Part shown: positions 37,390 to 46,895 of the stretch, piece after piece | Numbering within the stretch: position 1 is the stretch's first letter | Layout of the letters: each line of letters begins with the position of its first letter | Source of the DNA: Chitinophagales bacterium | Lineage (GTDB): Bacteria > Bacteroidota > Bacteroidia > Chitinophagales > UBA10324 | Assembly: GCA_019694975.1 (NCBI GenBank) | Contig: JAIBAY010000003.1 | Location: 124,001 to 188,000 of the forward strand | Direction of reading: 5' to 3' | Length of the DNA: 64,000 nt | Translations under genes and position numbers: made by a program | Notes under the pieces: generated by a model | Seen by the model: the letters and a program-made list of their open reading frames with translations, nothing else | Told to the model about the DNA's origin: nothing | The model's database searches: none

Positions 37390-38297
37390 TGAATAACAAT
37401 ACCCTGTGGCGTGAATTAAGACAAACGCTGTTACGGAAAGACCGGATGGTGGTGCCGCTGATTGCCGTTAACGTGATTGTCTTTCTTGCCATTCAACTTA
37501 TCCGCCTTATTTTCTGGCTTTCCGGCAACGGGCTGGATGCGTCTTATTACGCGGATTTTTTAGGTGTCCCGGCAAGCATCAACCTGCTGTTGCGTCAGCC
37601 CTGGACGCTGATCACATCGCTGTTTACACACGGAGAACTGATGCACCTCTTGTTTAACATGCTGGTGCTTTACTGGTTTGGAAGTATCCTCACTGAGTTT
37701 CTTGGCAACAGGAAGATACTTCCCTTATACCTTGCCGGCGGAGTTTGTGGTGCTATATTGTTCATCATCAGCTACCAGGTCTTCCCGGTGTTTGCGGCAT
37801 CCGTTGCTGATGCAAGGGCGTGGGGCGCATCGGCGGGCGTGATGGCCATCATGATTGCTGCTGCCACTTTGGTTCCCGACTACACACTCATGCTGATGTT
37901 TTTCGGTCCCATAAAAATTAAATGGATTGCCCTGTTTACCCTGGTGCTTGACTTTATCAGTATTCCGTCTTCCAACGCAGGTGGCCACATCGCCCATCTG
38001 GGCGGAGCACTCTTTGGCTTTGTATTCATCCGTCAGCTGCAACAGGGCAGGGATTTATCATATGGCATCAACTGGTGCTTCGACAAAGTCGCGCAACTTT
38101 TTTCGGCAAAGCCTTCGTTGAAAGTTACATACCGCAAACAGGAAAATCAAAGCAGAAAAGGAAACAATAAAACAACAACCTCGCCCTCAAGGCAGGAAAA
38201 ACTTGATATGATTCTCGATAAGATCGCAGCATCCGGTTATGAATCACTTTCGAAAGAAGAAAAAGAATTTTTGTTTCTTGTCAGCAATGAAGGCTGA
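37389..38297 (+). CDS. Rhomboid family protease with C-terminal cytosolic extension (second of two)
   Basis: A 302-residue rhomboid. The Ser motif is GASAGVMA (about 149) and the His motif GGHIAHLGGALFGF (about 201); SLFTHGELMHLLFNMLVLYWFG matches the helix-2 motif. After the last helix come about 90 basic residues, ending with LDMILDKIAASGYESLSKEEKEFL, a short helical domain (DUF6576 type) common on Bacteroidota rhomboids. The ATG at 37389 was taken, giving TGATG overlap with the first rhomboid; a TTG one codon earlier is possible. Confidence 0.9.
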   Translation: MNNNTLWRELRQTLLRKDRMVVPLIAVNVIVFLAIQLIRLIFWLSGNGLDASYYADFLGVPASINLLLRQPWTLITSLFTHGELMHLLFNMLVLYWFGSILTEFLGNRKILPLYLAGGVCGAILFIISYQVFPVFAASVADARAWGASAGVMAIMIAAATLVPDYTLMLMFFGPIKIKWIALFTLVLDFISIPSSNAGGHIAHLGGALFGFVFIRQLQQGRDLSYGINWCFDKVAQLFSAKPSLKVTYRKQENQSRKGNNKTTTSPSRQEKLDMILDKIAASGYESLSKEEKEFLFLVSNEG

Positions 38298-38325
38298 ATA
38301 TCCACCAAACATTCCTTTTTCCTGA

Positions 38326-39420
38326 TTGACATTTCTTAAGAGACTCTTTGCTTTGCTGAACCTGCTCGCCGCCATCGCACTCGCTGCCGGCGGATGGAGT
38401 ATTTACCTGAATCCGGCCGACTGGTGGTTTCTGTCATTCTTCGGTTTGCTTTACCTGCTGTTTCTTACCATCAATATCTTCTTTCTCCTTTTCTGGATGG
38501 TGGTGCGGTTGAAATATACCCTGATCTCCATTGTGGCCATCTTAATAACTCTTCCGGTGTTAAAGAGTTATTGCGCATTTCATTTTCCGGAAAAGGCGAC
38601 TGCCAAGTCGATAAAAGGTTTATGTGTGATGAGCTACAATGTGCGCAACTTTGACGTTTATCACTGGAGCAAAGAACAGAATGCCTTGCAGGGTATATTG
38701 GAAATGATCAAACGTGAACATCCTGACATCGTTTGCCTGCAGGAATTTTATAACAACGATACCGGCAGCTTTAATACTATCCGTCAGCTCTCCGCAACGG
38801 CTGGCTTATCGCACTACTATTTTGAAAAAAAGAAAACCGGCAAAAACGGCAGATCATTTGGCACTGCCATCTTCAGCAGGTATCCGGTGGCTGATCATGG
38901 CAGCGTAAAATTTGATAACAAGACACAGAACTCCTGCAGCTATGCCGACATCAAAACAGATGGCGGCATCGTAAGAGTGTTCAATATCCACTTGCAATCA
39001 ATCTACCTTTCCAGGCAGGATTATCAATATCTTGAAGAGATCTCGGAAAACCAGGACGTGAAGGTGAAACCAACGCGTGCCATTTTTTCTAAGCTGAAAC
39101 AGGCCTTTATTTACCGTGGTGAACAGGCACTTGATATTGAACAACAAATTGCGAAAAGTCCGTATCCGGTTATCGCCTGCGGTGACTTTAATGATACGCC
39201 TGCTTCCTTTTCTTACCATACGCTCTCTGATAACCTGCAGGATGCCTTTTTAAAAGCCGGATGGGGAATTGCACCCACGTATTCAGGGTTTCCGAAAATT
39301 TACCGCATTGACTATATTTTTGCTGATGAAAAATTTGATATCAGCAGCTACCGCACAATCTGTGAAGATCACTCCGATCACTACCCGGTGATCAGTGTTA
39401 TGCAACTGAAATCAGAATAG
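38326..39420 (+). CDS. Endonuclease/exonuclease/phosphatase family membrane protein
   Basis: A 364-residue protein with two or three N-terminal helices (about 4-25, 32-58 and 64-84) and an EEP domain from about residue 95. Catalytic motifs are SYNVRNFDVY, DIVCLQEFYN (Glu for metal), HLQS, ACGDFNDTPAS and the final SDHYPV, where Asp-His act. The domain probably faces the periplasm and could act on nucleic acids, sugar phosphates or phospholipids. No ATG fits; the TTG at 38326 immediately follows an in-frame stop, so the start is fixed within a few codons. Confidence 0.88.
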   Translation: MTFLKRLFALLNLLAAIALAAGGWSIYLNPADWWFLSFFGLLYLLFLTINIFFLLFWMVVRLKYTLISIVAILITLPVLKSYCAFHFPEKATAKSIKGLCVMSYNVRNFDVYHWSKEQNALQGILEMIKREHPDIVCLQEFYNNDTGSFNTIRQLSATAGLSHYYFEKKKTGKNGRSFGTAIFSRYPVADHGSVKFDNKTQNSCSYADIKTDGGIVRVFNIHLQSIYLSRQDYQYLEEISENQDVKVKPTRAIFSKLKQAFIYRGEQALDIEQQIAKSPYPVIACGDFNDTPASFSYHTLSDNLQDAFLKAGWGIAPTYSGFPKIYRIDYIFADEKFDISSYRTICEDHSDHYPVISVMQLKSE

Positions 39421-39501
39421 GCATTACTTTTACTGCAATCTTACTCCCTGCTTCACACTCCGGAAGCTTTATTGTATTTTGGGCGGTCAAAACACCCTTT
39501 G

Positions 39502-40500
39502 ATGAAAGCCATTATCCCTGTTGCCGGAACAGGAACAAAACTTCGTCCCCATACTTACACGCAGCCGAAGGCGCTGATACCTATTGCCGGCAAACCGATT
39601 CTTGCTTTCATCATTGATGAGATGATTGAAGCAGGTGTGAAAGATTATATTTTCATCATTGGTTACCTCGGTGATAAAATACGTGATTATGTAACCAACC
39701 GGTATCCGGCCATCCATGCCACTTTTGTTGATCAGCCATCACGCGAAGGTATCGGCCACGCCATCTGGCATGCCCGCGACTTTGTAAAAAACAATGAGCC
39801 CGTTTTCATCGCGCTGGGCGACAGTGTCTTCGACCTGAACATGAAAGAAATCATTGCCGCGCCAACCTCCCTGCTTTGTGTGAAAAAAGTCGATGATCCC
39901 CGCACGTTCGGTGTAGTGGAAATGGATGAGAAGGGCGGACTCATCAGCAGGCTGATTGAAAAACCGCAGATCCCGAAATCCAACCTCGCACTGGTCGGGT
40001 TATATAAGATCAATGAATCAGCTGCCTTGTTTGAAGCCCTTGATTACAACATCAAAAACAAAGTTGTGACGCGGGGTGAGATTCAACTCACCGATGCCCT
40101 CATGCGCATGATTGAAAAAGGCATTGTGTTTAAAGGTTATAAAGTGAACAACTGGTTTGACTGCGGCAGAAAAGAAACACTGCTGGAAACCAATTCCATC
40201 CTGCTGAAAAAAATGGGGCACGGGCATGCAGCCAACCTGCAGCATGAAAATTCCATCATCATCGATCCGGTGAGCATAGCCGACAATTGTAAACTGAGCA
40301 ACAGCATCGTGGGCCCTAATGTCACTATCGGTGAAAACACCATCATCACTTCATCCATCATTAAAGATTCCATCATCGGCAGCAATTCCATCATCAATGA
40401 TGTGCTGCTGCATCATTCGCTCGTGGGTAATGATGCCACCATCCGCGGTATGAGTCAGCGGCTGAACCTCGGCGACGATACAGAAATTGACTTGCGTTGA
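39502..40500 (+). CDS. Sugar-phosphate nucleotidyltransferase
   Basis: A 332-residue enzyme. The nucleotide-binding signature IPVAGTGTKLRPHTYTQPKALIPIAGKP is at the N terminus, and the DXD-type site is ALGDSVFD. The C terminus has imperfect hexapeptide repeats (NSIVGPNVTIGEN, SIIKDSIIGSNSII), a left-handed beta helix as in GlmU and long RmlA-type proteins. It makes an NDP-sugar from NTP and a sugar 1-phosphate; glucose 1-phosphate with dTTP or UTP is the best guess. Start at 39502 because the family begins with MKAIIPVAG; the longer frame from 39472 adds an unrelated N terminus. Confidence 0.9.
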   Translation: MKAIIPVAGTGTKLRPHTYTQPKALIPIAGKPILAFIIDEMIEAGVKDYIFIIGYLGDKIRDYVTNRYPAIHATFVDQPSREGIGHAIWHARDFVKNNEPVFIALGDSVFDLNMKEIIAAPTSLLCVKKVDDPRTFGVVEMDEKGGLISRLIEKPQIPKSNLALVGLYKINESAALFEALDYNIKNKVVTRGEIQLTDALMRMIEKGIVFKGYKVNNWFDCGRKETLLETNSILLKKMGHGHAANLQHENSIIIDPVSIADNCKLSNSIVGPNVTIGENTIITSSIIKDSIIGSNSIINDVLLHHSLVGNDATIRGMSQRLNLGDDTEIDLR

Positions 40501-40545
40501 TTTTTTCCCCATACTTCACCTTCGGCGTTTACTGCGATCAATGCC

Positions 40546-41499
40546 ATGCAAAACAGGATTAACCAACTCTTCGGAATTCAATATCCAATCATCCAGGCCG
40601 GCATGATCTGGTGTTCCGGATGGGAACTCGCTTCAGCCGTAAGTAATGCCGGCGGACTGGGCATCATCGGCGCCGGATCCATGTATCCTGAAATTCTCCG
40701 TCAGCATATCCGCAAATGCAAGACAGCTACCAAGAAGCCATTCGGTGTAAATGTGCCGCTTTTGTATCCGGATATTGATCAACACATGAAGACCATAATG
40801 GAGGAAGGAGTGCAGATCGTTTTCACTTCCGCAGGCAATCCCAAAACATGGACTCCGGTTTTAAAAGAAAACAATATCAAAGTTGTGCATGTGGTATCGA
40901 GTTCGAAGTTTGCATTGAAAGCACAAGAAGCCGGCTGTGATGCTATTGTGGCGGAAGGATTTGAGGCGGGCGGCCACAACGGTCGGGAAGAAACCACTAC
41001 CATGGTCTTGATTCCATTGGTAAGACAGGCTATAAACATTCCGCTGATAGCTGCGGGAGGCATCTCCTCCGGACGGTCGATGATGGCAGCCTTTGCGCTC
41101 GGCGCAGAAGGCGTGCAGATGGGAACACGCTTCGCGGCAAGTGAAGAAGCCAGTGCACATGAAAGTTTTAAACAAAAGATTATTTCGCTGGAAGAAGGCA
41201 GCACCATGGTAGCCATGAAAAAAATTGTTCCGGTCAGGCTGGTGAAGAATAAATTTTTCGAACAGGTGCAGGCAGCTGAAGATCGTGGCGCAAAAGCGGA
41301 GGAAATAAAAACTATCCTCGGCCGTGCGCGCGCCAAGCGCGGTATGTTTGAAGGTGACCTGGAAGAGGGTGAACTGGAGATCGGCGAAGTAAGTGCAGGT
41401 ATCCGTTCCATTAAACCCGCGGCTGAAATTGTAAGGGAAGTATGGGAAGAATTTCTTGCTGTAAAAAAGGAAATCGCCGCCATGAAAACGGAAGCATAA
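40546..41499 (+). CDS. Nitronate monooxygenase-like flavoprotein
   Basis: A 317-residue TIM-barrel FMN protein of the 2-nitropropane dioxygenase/nitronate monooxygenase family. Visible motifs are FGIQYPIIQAGMIWCSG, SNAGGLGIIGAGS, EGFEAGGHNG with the catalytic-region His, and AAGGISSGRSMMAAFALGAEGVQMGTRF for FMN phosphate. The reaction in vivo may be nitronate detoxification or an enoyl-reductase-like step (FabK is related). It is convergent with gpsA and separated from it by only 14 bases. Confidence 0.9.
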   Translation: MQNRINQLFGIQYPIIQAGMIWCSGWELASAVSNAGGLGIIGAGSMYPEILRQHIRKCKTATKKPFGVNVPLLYPDIDQHMKTIMEEGVQIVFTSAGNPKTWTPVLKENNIKVVHVVSSSKFALKAQEAGCDAIVAEGFEAGGHNGREETTTMVLIPLVRQAINIPLIAAGGISSGRSMMAAFALGAEGVQMGTRFAASEEASAHESFKQKIISLEEGSTMVAMKKIVPVRLVKNKFFEQVQAAEDRGAKAEEIKTILGRARAKRGMFEGDLEEGELEIGEVSAGIRSIKPAAEIVREVWEEFLAVKKEIAAMKTEA

Positions 41500-41513
41500 C
41501 CTGCTGCTTCACA

Positions 41514-42509
41514 TCAGCTCAATCCTTCACTCATCTTTGCAATAGTTTCCCTTGCATCGGCGCCTTCATATAAAATGCGGTAGGTGGCTTCACCAATCAA
41601 CAGGTCAACCTGCAGTTGCTTATTCACTTCATGAATACACTTCGCTGCATTATATCCTTCGGCAATCATATTCATCTCCAGCAAAACAGCTTTCACCGAA
41701 TAACCTTTGCCGATCATATTACCAAATGTCCTGTTACGGCTGAACTGCGAATAGGCCGTCACCATCAGGTCGCCGAGGTAAGCCGAGTCCTTAATATCGC
41801 GTGTGATTGGATGTACGGCTTTTACAAACCGCTCCATCTCTTCAATGGCATTGGAGATCAACACAGCCTGAAAATTATCACCATAACCAAGCCCGTGACA
41901 GATGCCTGCCGTCAAGGCATAAATGTTTTTCAGCACGGCGCCATATTCAGTGCCATAGATATCATCTGAAGGTGTACAACGGATATATCTGCAACGAAGC
42001 AAATCGCATATCAGTCCCGCATAATCACTCCGCTGGCATGCAAGTGTGAGATAACTCAGTTTTTCCAATGCCACTTCTTCCGCATGACAAGGCCCGCTGA
42101 TGATGACTGAATTTTCAAGCGGCACCTCAAAAAAACGGTGCATGTAATCCGCGATCAGCAGGTTGTCGCCGGGTATCATACCCTTAATAGCCGATACCAC
42201 TATTTTATTCCTCAAATCTGCTGCATCGAGTGGCTGCAATGCCTGTTTTAAGAATGCCGCAGGCACAGCCAGAAAAACAATCTCTGCTGCTGCCATCGTT
42301 CTTTTTAAATCATCAGAAGGAAGAATGTATGCAGGATTGAAGTCCACCGAACTCAGGTAGTTCGGATTATTGTGGCGGGTGATAAGATTTTCAACTGCTG
42401 CCGCATCACGCAGCCACCAGTGCACCACTTTTTCATTTTCATTCAGCACCTTGGTGAGTGCGGTAGCCCAACTTCCCCCGCCTATCATACTAATATTGCC
42501 GGTAGTCAT
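41514..42509 (-). CDS. gpsA: NAD(P)H-dependent glycerol-3-phosphate dehydrogenase
   Basis: A 331-residue enzyme that reduces dihydroxyacetone phosphate to sn-glycerol 3-phosphate for phospholipid synthesis. The Rossmann start is ISMIGGGSWATAL (GxGxxxA-like), the substrate Lys is in SAIKGMIP, and the C-terminal domain has SGPCHAEEV, GAVLKNIYALTAGICHGLGYGDN and DLMVTAYSQFSRNRTFG. The start at 42509 is chosen because the family starts just before the Rossmann strand; the frame runs on to a GTG at 42608 with unrelated sequence. Confidence 0.94.
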   Translation of the reverse strand: MTTGNISMIGGGSWATALTKVLNENEKVVHWWLRDAAAVENLITRHNNPNYLSSVDFNPAYILPSDDLKRTMAAAEIVFLAVPAAFLKQALQPLDAADLRNKIVVSAIKGMIPGDNLLIADYMHRFFEVPLENSVIISGPCHAEEVALEKLSYLTLACQRSDYAGLICDLLRCRYIRCTPSDDIYGTEYGAVLKNIYALTAGICHGLGYGDNFQAVLISNAIEEMERFVKAVHPITRDIKDSAYLGDLMVTAYSQFSRNRTFGNMIGKGYSVKAVLLEMNMIAEGYNAAKCIHEVNKQLQVDLLIGEATYRILYEGADARETIAKMSEGLS

Positions 42510-42646
42510 AGCAGAGGCATGTTTTATTTCGCTGAAAGTTGAAGGGTAAAAGAAGGACAGATCATTCGCACCAACTGCATTTCTTTTCCGCACCATTAAT
42601 TCAGGCACTGGAACGATCAGGTCTTTTTGCAGACGAGGATAATGCT

Positions 42647-44017
42647 TTACTTCGACTCGCCGCTAAAGAGTTTCTCTTTATCCACGATTTTCACGACATC
42701 TCCATTCTTGAGCAACCTTGAGATGGCACTGAAAGGCCCGGTGATCACCTGCTCATCACCTTTCAATCCTGATTTAATCTCGATGAATTCATCATCCTGT
42801 ATGCCGGTCTTTACCGCTACCGTTTTAGCTTTGCCATCTTTCACCACAAATACCACCTCCAGCGGCTTGCCTGCATCTTTTTTGGTATCCTTACCGGCAG
42901 GCGTTGCTTTCGTGGCAACGGTTGCCGTTGAATTCTTTGCACTCGCCGTATCGGCAGCATCTCTTGTTGTTACCGACTGTATGGGAATAGCCATCACATT
43001 AGTCACTTTATTGGTCATGATAGCAACTGAAGCCGACATGCCCGGCAGGAATGGAAATTTTTTGCCTTCAGTGCCGATCAGTTCCTTATAGGAATCCTTC
43101 AGCAACAGGATCTTAACTTCAAAGTTGGTTACCTGTTCCGACTGCCCGGTTAGTGTACTCTTCGCCGAGTTGGCGATCTGCTTCACCACGCCTTTAAATT
43201 TCTTATCGGGATAGGCATCGAGTTCAATTTCCGATGTATCGCCCAACTGCACTCTGAGCACATCGTTCTCACTTACATCCACCCGTGCTTCAATGGCATT
43301 CAGATCTGAAATGTGCATCATATCAGTGCCTTCCATCTGTGTGGTGCCCAGCACACGTTCTCCCTTTTCAATGTTGAGTTGTGATACGATACCGGTGATC
43401 GGCGCATAGATGGTCGTCTTGCGCAGATCTTCCGTGGCTTCCTTCACACTTGCTTCGGCGCTTTGCACATTGTAGTCGGCGGCCTTCACCGTCATCAGCG
43501 CGCCATCATAGTTGGCTTTCGCTGCTTTGTAAGCCGCCTCAATATTTTCAAAATCAGCATCAGAAATAACCTTCTGATTATGCAGATCCTTGTTGCGGTT
43601 ATAATTTTTCTCGGCCCGTTCCAGTTCTGCCGTAACCTGTATCAGTGCCGACTGCGACTGCAACGAGTTGGACTTTGCCGTATTTAATGCAGCAACCGAA
43701 CGGTCGAGAATTGCCTGATAGATATCGGGTTTGATTTTAGCAAGCACCATGCCTGCCTGCACGGAATCGCCTTCTTTGATGTAAAGTTGCGTTACCTCAC
43801 CCGATACATCAGGGCTTAATTTCACATCCAGCTCAGGATAGATCTTCCCGCTTGCGGAAACTCTTTCCACAATATCCTTATGGGAAACTGCTTCCGCGCT
43901 CACTTCCGTTTCCTTGCCGCCGCCGATCCATCCCTGCTTTTTTCCTACCATCAATACGATGATCAGTATCACCACGATGGCAATCAGAATAATGAGTAAC
44001 CTGTTTTTCTTGAACAT
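42647..44017 (-). CDS. Efflux periplasmic adaptor (HlyD/RND-MFP family)
   Basis: A 456-residue membrane fusion protein. One N-terminal helix (about 7-24) is followed by a lipoyl half-motif (VSASGKIYPELDVKLSPDVSGEVTQLYIKEGD), a long coiled-coil hairpin (about 95-190), the second half (TTIYAPITGIVSQLNIEKGERV) and beta-barrel domains. Near the C terminus a Thr/Ala/Lys-rich insert (about 355-385) interrupts the membrane-proximal domain. It bridges an inner-membrane transporter, probably a MacB-type ABC permease, with a TolC-type channel. It follows the TolC gene by two bases, but no pump gene is next to it; gpsA follows. Confidence 0.92.
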   Translation of the reverse strand: MFKKNRLLIILIAIVVILIIVLMVGKKQGWIGGGKETEVSAEAVSHKDIVERVSASGKIYPELDVKLSPDVSGEVTQLYIKEGDSVQAGMVLAKIKPDIYQAILDRSVAALNTAKSNSLQSQSALIQVTAELERAEKNYNRNKDLHNQKVISDADFENIEAAYKAAKANYDGALMTVKAADYNVQSAEASVKEATEDLRKTTIYAPITGIVSQLNIEKGERVLGTTQMEGTDMMHISDLNAIEARVDVSENDVLRVQLGDTSEIELDAYPDKKFKGVVKQIANSAKSTLTGQSEQVTNFEVKILLLKDSYKELIGTEGKKFPFLPGMSASVAIMTNKVTNVMAIPIQSVTTRDAADTASAKNSTATVATKATPAGKDTKKDAGKPLEVVFVVKDGKAKTVAVKTGIQDDEFIEIKSGLKGDEQVITGPFSAISRLLKNGDVVKIVDKEKLFSGESK

Positions 44018-44019
44018 GC

Positions 44020-45453
44020 TTATTGCAGTGTTAGTGGTTTTCCCTGGTAAAGATCCAGTACTTTCAGCTTAAAGATATATTTGAATTTCGCCTGCAGCAG
44101 GGAGGATTGTGCTTTGGTAAGGTTGCTTTTTGCCGTAGTATAATCGAGCGACGTGATGGCACCGAGGTTAAACTTCTTCTGCGCATCATCAAATGATTTC
44201 TCCAGCGCAGTCACACTCTTCAGCGCTGCCGAATAACTGTTTTTCGCCGCCACAGCGTCCTGGTAGGCTGTCTGCACATCCTTCTCCAGCTGCTGCTTCG
44301 CCGACTGCAGGGCATACTCTGCATTCTGCACATTGATTTTAGAACGGCTGATATTGGTACGCGTATTCCAGTTGTTAAAAATTGGGATATCAAGGCTGAA
44401 GCCGAAGGCCTGCCCGAAGTTGTCTTTAAGCTGTGTGGTGTAAGCAGCGTCTTTAAAGACCGGTATAATATCAAACTGCGGGGATAACACAGGCTCTCCG
44501 CTGCTTGCAACATATCCAATCTGGTAAGGCTCACCGATTACAGTATCAATGGAGCCAATGCGCTGATAGGCATTTGAATAATTGGTTGAAAGGCTTCCAA
44601 AAAAAGATAAGGAGGGATACTGTGCACCTTTAGCCACGGCAAGGCCGCGCTGATAGCTGAACAGGTTATATTCTGCATTTTTTATTACCGGCTGCAACTG
44701 CACAGCGGTGCGAAATATACTGTCGGAAGTGATGTTGAGATCGCGCAATAACTCCGCACTCATATTGATATCGGGTACTGACACCTCTACAGGTTGCATC
44801 AAATTCATCAGTTGGGCGAGGTTAAGCTTTGCAATGTCCAATGCATTCTGCGCGGTAACTTTCGCCAGCTCATCATTTGCCACCTGCGCTTCCATATCAT
44901 AGAGCGCTCCCTGCGGAAGGGTTCCGGCCTCCACCAGCAATTTCGTCCGGTCCATCTGTGCGCGCGATAACTTCAACTGCTCTTCCGCATTCGACAGGTT
45001 TTCCTTGCCATATACAATTTCGAGGAATCCGCCGGTAACATACAGGAGGATGGTTTGTTCGGTATTGTCTGTCGCGGCTTCACTTGCCAGCAAACTAAAT
45101 TCATTTTGTTTAATGGAATTCAGCCTTTGCAAACCATTAAACAACGGGTAACCGAGGGATAGCTGAATCGTATTGGTTTGTGTGTTTTGATTCACAAACA
45201 GGTTGGTGGTAGGGTCAATCGTCCGGCCGAAGTTAAAATAATAGCCTGTGCTGGCATTTACATTTGGGAGCAGGTTCAGCTTTGACTGTGTAAGCGTATA
45301 TTCCGAAAGCTGTGCATTGAGCTGTGCCTGTTTCAGCGAAATATTATTTGCCGTAGCGTAGGCGGCACACTCCTCAAGTGTCCATAGCTGCTGTGCGCTG
45401 ACAGTTTGAAAGATACAAAGCCCCAACCCTAAAACAAAAAAAAGACGCCTCAA
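44020..45453 (-). CDS. TolC family outer-membrane efflux protein
   Basis: About 477 residues. The signal peptide is RRLFFVLGLGLCIFQTVSA, followed by the typical WTLEECAAYATANNISLKQAQLN and two duplicated coiled-coil/beta segments (KFNLGAITSLDYTTAKSNLTKAQSSLL near the end). It forms the trimeric outer-membrane channel for the HlyD-type adaptor encoded two bases downstream. No ATG is available before the signal peptide. I set a TTG at 45453, since an exact -7 box at 45478-45485 predicts transcription from about 45472, downstream of the longer frame's start at 45576. Confidence 0.9.
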   Translation of the reverse strand: MRRLFFVLGLGLCIFQTVSAQQLWTLEECAAYATANNISLKQAQLNAQLSEYTLTQSKLNLLPNVNASTGYYFNFGRTIDPTTNLFVNQNTQTNTIQLSLGYPLFNGLQRLNSIKQNEFSLLASEAATDNTEQTILLYVTGGFLEIVYGKENLSNAEEQLKLSRAQMDRTKLLVEAGTLPQGALYDMEAQVANDELAKVTAQNALDIAKLNLAQLMNLMQPVEVSVPDINMSAELLRDLNITSDSIFRTAVQLQPVIKNAEYNLFSYQRGLAVAKGAQYPSLSFFGSLSTNYSNAYQRIGSIDTVIGEPYQIGYVASSGEPVLSPQFDIIPVFKDAAYTTQLKDNFGQAFGFSLDIPIFNNWNTRTNISRSKINVQNAEYALQSAKQQLEKDVQTAYQDAVAAKNSYSAALKSVTALEKSFDDAQKKFNLGAITSLDYTTAKSNLTKAQSSLLQAKFKYIFKLKVLDLYQGKPLTLQ

Positions 45454-45477
45454 AAGATTCTTTATTTTTAGTGCGGC

Positions 45478-45485
45478 CAAAGATA
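45478..45485 (-). promoter_or_regulatory. -7 promoter box TATCTTTG for the tolC-hlyD operon
   Basis: Exact TAnnTTTG on the minus strand, 25 bases before the inferred TTG start of the TolC gene. The nearest upstream TTG (45511-45513 in plus coordinates) is about 25 bases away, which is wider than the usual 19-21. Confidence 0.5.
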
Positions 45486-45609
45486 AATAAAAATGAATGT
45501 GGTCAGCGATCAATTGCACAGCAACTTTTGAGGATCTGGCGACGATCCTGTTGTCTGCCGTCCTTGAATCCGGCAATTAAAAGATTCTAAAACACCCAAC
45601 ACCAATCCT

Positions 45610-46053
45610 TTGACGTCTTTTTCTCACGAATATTTCATGAGCCTGGCTATAAAGGAAGCCATGCAGGCATTGGAGGAAGATGAAGTTCCAGTTGGCGCCA
45701 TCATGGTAAGCAATAACCAGATAATCGGAAAAGGCTATAACCAGGTGGAACGGCTGCAGGATGTAACCGCGCATGCCGAGATTATGGCCATCACTGCGGC
45801 CGCCGGCTTTTTTAACAGCAAATACTTGAAAGGCTGTGCACTTTATGTGACGCTTGAACCCTGTATGATGTGTGCAGCTGCAATCGGATGGGCCCAGGTG
45901 ACGCAACTTGTTATCGGCGCTATGGATCTGAAGAAAGGGTTTACATTGTTTACACCATCGCCGCTACATCCAAAAACAATTGTTGAAACAGGCATACTGG
46001 AAGAAGAATGCGGTAACCTGGTGCGGGAGTTTTTTAAACGAAAAAGGGAGTGA
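45610..46053 (+). CDS. tadA: tRNA-specific adenosine deaminase
   Basis: A 147-residue cytidine/deoxycytidylate-deaminase-fold enzyme. The zinc motifs are HAEIMAI (His and catalytic Glu) and PCMMCAAAI (two Cys). VPVGAIMVSNNQIIGKGYN is the usual N-terminal strand pair. It converts the wobble adenosine of tRNA-Arg(ACG) to inosine. I use the TTG at 45610 because homologues have a short run before EYFM; the ATG at 45637 would remove it. It is divergent from the TolC gene. Confidence 0.92.
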   Translation: MTSFSHEYFMSLAIKEAMQALEEDEVPVGAIMVSNNQIIGKGYNQVERLQDVTAHAEIMAITAAAGFFNSKYLKGCALYVTLEPCMMCAAAIGWAQVTQLVIGAMDLKKGFTLFTPSPLHPKTIVETGILEEECGNLVREFFKRKRE

Positions 46054-46189
46054 TGTCTTTTGGAATAGCTGTCAATCTTTGTGCTTATCAGGCATACTGG
46101 ATAGGCTTTTGGGTAATTGCCTCATAAACGGTAATGGCCATCAGACCACCATTTCTATCCTATGTGAACCTTTGCCACATCCAAAAAGT

Positions 46190-46197
46190 TATATTTG
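46190..46197 (+). promoter_or_regulatory. -7 promoter box TATATTTG for the superoxide dismutase gene
   Basis: Exact TAnnTTTG, 45 bases before the ATG, giving a leader near 39 bases. TTTG at 46171-46174 is closer than the normal -33 spacing. Confidence 0.5.
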
Positions 46198-46241
46198 CCT
46201 GATACATCAATTAACATCTCAAACTCTAAAACTTTCTGTCT

Positions 46242-46853
46242 ATGGCTTTTCAACTTCCTCCCTTACCCTATGGCTTTGACGCACTCGAGCCGCACATTGA
46301 TGCGATGACGATGCAGATCCACCACGATAAACACCATGCCGCCTATGTCACTAATCTGAACAAAGCGCTGGAAGGCAATGATGCTTCGGGATGGAGCATC
46401 GAAGAAATCTGTAAAAACATTTCAAAGTTTCAGGTAGCCGTGCGCAACAATGGCGGCGGGCACTACAACCATTCATTATTCTGGTCAGTTATGAAACCGG
46501 GTGGCGGCGGCGCACCAAAAGGTGTATTGCTGGATGCCATCACCAGTAACCTCGGCAGTTTTGAGAAATTCTATGAAGCCTTTTCTGCGGCTGGCACCAC
46601 CCGCTTTGGTTCCGGCTGGGCCTGGCTGATTGTGGATGCGAACAAAAAGCTGGCGGTAACTTCTACACCTAACCAGGACAACCCGTTGATGGATGTGGTA
46701 GAAGTAAAAGGTACGCCGGTGCTGGGAATGGATGTTTGGGAACATGCATACTACCTGAAGTACCAGAACAAGCGCCCGGATTATATCGCTGCATTCTGGA
46801 ATGTGATTAATTGGGATGAGGTGTCGCTCCGTTACCAGGAGGCTATGAAGTAA
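46242..46853 (+). CDS. sodA: Superoxide dismutase, Mn type by active-site residues
   Basis: A 203-residue Fe/Mn superoxide dismutase. Metal ligands are visible: His in [13 protein letters not shown], His in [11 protein letters not shown], and Asp-His in [12 protein letters not shown]. The outer-sphere residues point to manganese: Gly in GGHYNH where iron enzymes have Gln, and Gln in TPNQDNPLM where iron enzymes have Ala. It removes superoxide formed by the aerobic respiratory chain; there is no signal peptide, so it is cytoplasmic. It is convergent with glmS, with a strong hairpin between them. Confidence 0.95.
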   Translation: MAFQLPPLPYGFDALEPHIDAMTMQIHHDKHHAAYVTNLNKALEGNDASGWSIEEICKNISKFQVAVRNNGGGHYNHSLFWSVMKPGGGGAPKGVLLDAITSNLGSFEKFYEAFSAAGTTRFGSGWAWLIVDANKKLAVTSTPNQDNPLMDVVEVKGTPVLGMDVWEHAYYLKYQNKRPDYIAAFWNVINWDEVSLRYQEAMK

Positions 46854-46895
46854 GGAAGCATTGGCAGGACCATTGAAGCTATATTCTAAGCTACA

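Noticed and set aside
40779..41483. 234-codon frame antisense to the nitronate monooxygenase-like gene
   Set aside because: Ser/Ala/Pro-rich shadow of a well-supported FMN protein on the other strand.
46242..46853. Calling the superoxide dismutase iron-type
   Set aside because: Gly in GGHYNH and Gln in NQDNPL are the manganese-type outer-sphere pattern.
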